Shown here: piece after piece, positions 7,991 through 10,408 of the stretch | Layout of the letters: each line of letters starts with the position of its first letter | Numbering within the stretch: the first letter of the stretch is position 1 | DNA from: an uncultured Hyphomonadaceae bacterium | GTDB lineage: Bacteria > Pseudomonadota > Alphaproteobacteria > Caulobacterales > Hyphomonadaceae | Direction: 5' to 3' | Assembly: GCA_937873805.1 (NCBI GenBank) | Contig: CALMWO010000174.1 | Span: 1 to 10,408 of the forward strand | DNA: 10,408 bases | The notes under the pieces: generated by a model | Database searches by the model: none | What the model saw: only the letters and a program-made list of their open reading frames with translations | What the model was told of the DNA's origin: nothing | Program-made: the position numbers and the translations under genes

Positions 7991-9277
7991 TCAGCCGCGT
8001 TCGAACACGGTCGCGCCATTGACCCACGTGCGCAAGACCCTGCCTTCAAGCTTGCGGCCATCGAAGGGCGAGTTTTTGGAGCGGGACGAGAGGTCGTCGC
8101 GGTCGCAGGCCCATGGGGCTGCTGGATCGAAGAGGACGAGGTCTGCAGGCGCGCCCTTGGCGAGGCGGCCTTGCGGCAGGCCAAGCAGATCGGCCGGGCC
8201 GGATGTGACGGGCTTCAGCGCAGCCAGCAGCGGCACGTCTTCGCGGATAGCGATGCTGAGCAGGGCGGAGAGCAGGGTTTCGAGGCCAACGGCGCCGTAG
8301 GAAGCATCCGCGATCGGCAGGCGCTTGTTTTCCGTGGGTTGCGGGTCGTGGGCCGAGACGACGGCGTCGATTGCGCCGCGTTTCAGGCCGTCGATCAGCG
8401 CCATGCGATCCGTCTCGATGCGGAAGGGCGGCTGGACCTTGCAGTAGGTGAGATAGTCGCCGACATCGAGCTCGTTGAAGAACAGCGAGTAGGCGGCGAC
8501 AGAGCAGGAGACCTTGACGCCAGCTTCGCGGGCGCGCTCGACGGCGGCGAGCGAACGGGCGGTCGAGATGCAGTCAGCGAGCAGGCGGACCCCGGTGGTT
8601 TCAGCCAGCATCAGGTCGCGCTCGAGCGCGATCCATTCGGCTTCCGGCGGCGCTCCACGCAGGCCGAGGCGCGCGGCGAAGGCGCCGGCATTCATCACCG
8701 TGTTCTTCGAGAGCGATGGCGTATCGGGGCGCGAGGCGACCAGCACGTCGAAGCTGGCGGCATAGGACATAGCGCGGCGGAGAACGCCGGCGTCTTCGAC
8801 AGGGTTGTCGCCATTGGTGAAGAAGGCGGCGCCTGCCTGCTTGATCAGGCCGATCTCGGACATCTTTGCGCCATCGAGATCGATGGTGAGACCGCCGGTC
8901 GGGAGCACTTTCACCTTGGCGACGCTATCGGCGCGGCGCTTGATGAAGTCGACGAGGGCGACGCTGTCGAGCACCGGGTCGGTGTCGGGCATGACGATGA
9001 AGGTGGTGACGCCGCCTGCGGCCGCTGCATCGCCTGCGGTTTCCAGCGTCTCTTTATTCTCTGCGCCGGGCTCCCCGGTTTTGACGCGCAGGTCGATCAG
9101 GCCGGGGGCAAGCGCCTTGCCTTTGGCGTCGATCTTCACATCAGCCGTTGTGGCTTTCGTGATGCCGACGCCGATATCGGTGATCAGGCCGTTCTCGATC
9201 AGGATGCCGCCATTGGCGTCGAGGCCCGAGGCAGGGTCAAGCAGGCGGGCGTTGTAGATGGCTGTGCGGCCGGTCAT
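7991..9277 (-). CDS. pyrC: Dihydroorotase-like pseudoenzyme, probable structural partner of aspartate carbamoyltransferase (PyrC'/PyrX type)
   Basis: The 428-residue protein has the amidohydrolase fold of class I dihydroorotases: PGLIDL (58-63), GEPGAENKET (68-77), MPDTDP (96-101) and GLETLL (331-336) are well kept. The metal and catalytic residues are not. The HxH pair is RVK (Arg64, Lys66). The HCED position reads SRPD (182-185). HxSTA reads CISTA (236-240). The PHHL position reads AYSL (262-265). TDHAPH reads SAHDPQ (308-313), losing the catalytic Asp. It should therefore not hydrolyse dihydroorotate. In Pseudomonas an inactive PyrC' encoded by a gene overlapping pyrB is required to assemble aspartate carbamoyltransferase. 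The 4-base overlap with pyrB here, with GGAG 7 bases upstream of the ATG, suggests the same role. Automated annotation would likely call it an active dihydroorotase. The reading frame is intact, so it is not a decayed gene. Confidence 0.93.
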   Translation of the reverse strand: MTGRTAIYNARLLDPASGLDANGGILIENGLITDIGVGITKATTADVKIDAKGKALAPGLIDLRVKTGEPGAENKETLETAGDAAAAGGVTTFIVMPDTDPVLDSVALVDFIKRRADSVAKVKVLPTGGLTIDLDGAKMSEIGLIKQAGAAFFTNGDNPVEDAGVLRRAMSYAASFDVLVASRPDTPSLSKNTVMNAGAFAARLGLRGAPPEAEWIALERDLMLAETTGVRLLADCISTARSLAAVERAREAGVKVSCSVAAYSLFFNELDVGDYLTYCKVQPPFRIETDRMALIDGLKRGAIDAVVSAHDPQPTENKRLPIADASYGAVGLETLLSALLSIAIREDVPLLAALKPVTSGPADLLGLPQGRLAKGAPADLVLFDPAAPWACDRDDLSSRSKNSPFDGRKLEGRVLRTWVNGATVFERG

Positions 9278-10242
9278 CGTTTCGCTCCGGCCTTCGGTGC
9301 GCCAATTTCAGGCGCGTTCTTCGCCAGCGTTTCCAGAACGGCCATGCGGATGGCGACGCCCATCTCGACCTGTTCGGTGATCAGCGAGCGCGTCTTGTGA
9401 TCGGCGATGCCGCTTTCGATTTCGACGCCGCGATTCATCGGACCCGGGTGCATCACGAATGCACCGGGGTTGGCGTGAGAGAGTTTCTCTTCGTCGAGGC
9501 CCCAGAAGTGGAAGAACTCGCGGGCGGACGGCAGGTAAGCGCCATCCATGCGTTCCTGCTGAAGGCGCAGCATCATGACGACGTCGCAGCCTTTCAAGCC
9601 CTCGCGCATGTCGGTGAAGACTTTTGCGCCCCATTCAGCGGCGCCGGGAGGCGTCAGCGTGCGCGGGGCAATGAGGCGGACTTCGGCGCCGAGGACGTTC
9701 AGGCAGGCGACGTTCGAGCGCGCTACGCGGCTGTGCAGGATGTCGCCGCAAATCGCGATCTTCATGCCGCTGATATCGCCGACGCGGCGGCGGATGGTCA
9801 GCGCATCAAGCAGGGCCTGCGTCGGGTGTTCGTGCGTGCCGTCGCCGGCGTTGACCACCGCGCAGTCGACTTTCCGCGAGAGCAGCTTCACTGCGCCGGA
9901 CGAGCCGTGACGGATGACCAGCAGGTCGGGCCGCATGGCGTTGAGCGTCATGGCTGTGTCGATCAGCGTTTCGCCCTTCTTCACCGAGGAGGTGGCGATG
10001 GGCATCGTGACCACGTCGGCGCCGAGGCGGCGGCCGGCGATTTCGAACGAGCCCTGCGTGCGGGTCGAGTTCTCGAAGAACAGGTTTACCAGCGTCTGGC
10101 CGGCGAGAACGTTGGCATGCTTAACGCGGCTTCGGTTGAGCTCGACGTAGCGGTCGCCCAATTCCAGCAATGTCTCGATGTCGAGCCGGTTCAGGCCCTC
10201 GATACCCAGGAGGTGTCGATGGGGAAAGGCGTAGTCCGCCAT
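9274..10242 (-). CDS. pyrB: Aspartate carbamoyltransferase catalytic subunit
   Basis: This cytoplasmic enzyme joins carbamoyl phosphate and aspartate to form N-carbamoylaspartate, the committed step of pyrimidine synthesis. The 322-residue length is typical of the catalytic chain. The carbamoyl-phosphate loop is at 55-67 (FFENSTRTQGSFE); the usual STRTR reads STRTQ with Gln63. The mobile loop is SSVKKGET (85-92). Also visible are RHGSSGA (111-117), GDGTHEHPTQ (133-142), the aspartate-binding MLRLQQER (224-231) and HPGPMNRG (265-272). No pyrI regulatory subunit is present nearby; instead the inactive PyrC-like gene overlaps by 4 bases. The ATG at 10242 has GGGA 7 bases upstream, inside one arm of an inverted repeat. 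I am confident of the function; the quaternary structure is inference. Confidence 0.98.
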   Translation of the reverse strand: MADYAFPHRHLLGIEGLNRLDIETLLELGDRYVELNRSRVKHANVLAGQTLVNLFFENSTRTQGSFEIAGRRLGADVVTMPIATSSVKKGETLIDTAMTLNAMRPDLLVIRHGSSGAVKLLSRKVDCAVVNAGDGTHEHPTQALLDALTIRRRVGDISGMKIAICGDILHSRVARSNVACLNVLGAEVRLIAPRTLTPPGAAEWGAKVFTDMREGLKGCDVVMMLRLQQERMDGAYLPSAREFFHFWGLDEEKLSHANPGAFVMHPGPMNRGVEIESGIADHKTRSLITEQVEMGVAIRMAVLETLAKNAPEIGAPKAGAKR

Positions 10243-10248
10243 GTAAAT

Positions 10249-10289
10249 GTCCCGCGATTTTGGGGGTGATACCGAGGGAGTCGCGGGAC
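10249..10289. promoter_or_regulatory. Perfect 9-bp inverted repeat in the pyrB leader, overlapping its ribosome binding site
   Basis: On the minus strand GTCCCGCGA (10289-10281) is followed after 23 bases by its exact complement TCGCGGGAC (10257-10249). The second arm contains the GGGA ribosome binding site (10253-10250) of pyrB. If both arms are transcribed, for example from read-through of ruvX, the stem would hide the binding site and lower pyrB translation. If transcription starts within the loop, only a DNA role such as an operator remains. Confidence 0.5.
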
Positions 10290-10294
10290 GGCAA
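10266..10294 (-). promoter_or_regulatory. Possible pyrB promoter
   Basis: TTGCCGT (10294-10288) and GGTATCAC (10273-10266), 14 bases apart, resemble the Caulobacter housekeeping pattern TTGACGS and GCTANAWC with one mismatch in the first and two in the second. The start would fall near 10259, leaving a very short leader. A GAGTC (GANTC) site lies in the spacer at 10278-10282. This is a weak call by eye. Confidence 0.3.
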
Positions 10295-10317
10295 CCCTTG
10301 GCGGCCCTTTGGGATGG

Positions 10318-10408
10318 TCAACGACGGTCGTTAAGCCTGTCGATCGCGCCTTGCAGGATCCAGGCGGCGGCCAGTTTATCAATCACTTCCTCGCGGCGGG
10401 CCCGGCTG
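10318..10408 (-). CDS. ruvX: Holliday junction resolvase-like RuvX/YqgF (C-terminal 29 residues; start is outside the window)
   Basis: The visible C-terminus contains VIDKLAAAWILQGAIDRL, which matches the last motif of the YqgF/RuvX family, including the conserved Asp of the RNase H-like fold (tenth visible residue) and the DxxAAxxILQ helix. Family members act in rRNA 5'-end processing and have been proposed as Holliday junction resolvases. It ends TGA at 10320-10318, 75 bases before pyrB, with no clear terminator in between, so read-through into pyrB is possible. Too short for the ORF caller at the window edge, but the motif is distinctive. Confidence 0.85.
   Translation of the reverse strand, partial: SRARREEVIDKLAAAWILQGAIDRLNDRR

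Noticed and set aside
7991..9277. pyrC as a decaying pseudogene
   Set aside because: The frame is intact over full length with conserved scaffold motifs and a coupled start, which fits a maintained structural protein better than decay.
8171..9400. 409-codon open frame on the plus strand opposite pyrC and the pyrB end
   Set aside because: Shadow frame crossing a gene boundary, with no recognisable motifs.
10290..10317. Possible ruvX terminator in the ruvX-pyrB gap
   Set aside because: CCCAAAGGG and nearby G/C runs form no stable stem followed by T residues.
1..10408. Defence system, prophage, CRISPR or other accessory island
   Set aside because: All genes are recognisable core functions in a familiar alphaproteobacterial order, tightly packed on one strand, with no integrase, transposase, direct repeats or composition shift seen.

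Overview
The window is ordinary core chromosome from an alphaproteobacterium with high-GC, strongly biased codon use. Every gene lies on the minus strand, so transcription runs from high to low coordinates. The gene order ruvX-pyrB-pyrC-plsY-dprA-topA-rnr-nudix-rpmG is, from general knowledge, a familiar alphaproteobacterial arrangement. The proteins look like the Caulobacterales/Hyphomonadaceae type, but that family assignment is inference. I see no mobile element, CRISPR array, tRNA, rRNA or recent transfer.

In transcription order: the last 29 codons of ruvX enter at the right edge. A 75-base leader follows, with a perfect 9-bp inverted repeat whose inner arm covers the pyrB ribosome binding site. 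Then come pyrB and pyrC (4-base overlap), and plsY and dprA (4-base overlap), separated by 16 bases. This looks like one transcription unit that mixes pyrimidine synthesis, phospholipid synthesis and DNA uptake/recombination. A 133-base gap holds a GC-rich palindrome and a possible topA promoter. topA and rnr follow with another 4-base overlap, then, after 48 bases, a Nudix hydrolase. A 108-base gap with a good sigma70-type promoter precedes rpmG, which runs off the left edge after 32 codons.

The most notable observation is that the 'dihydroorotase' next to pyrB has lost essentially all metal-binding and catalytic residues. It is a pseudoenzyme of the PyrC'/PyrX type, which in other bacteria is a structural partner of aspartate carbamoyltransferase. 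The active dihydroorotase must be elsewhere in the genome. Smaller points are the pyrB leader hairpin, a 22-bp near-palindrome over the rpmG -35 element, and a Nudix box interrupted by about 26 extra residues. I do not find a previously undescribed system here, and the interest scores reflect that.
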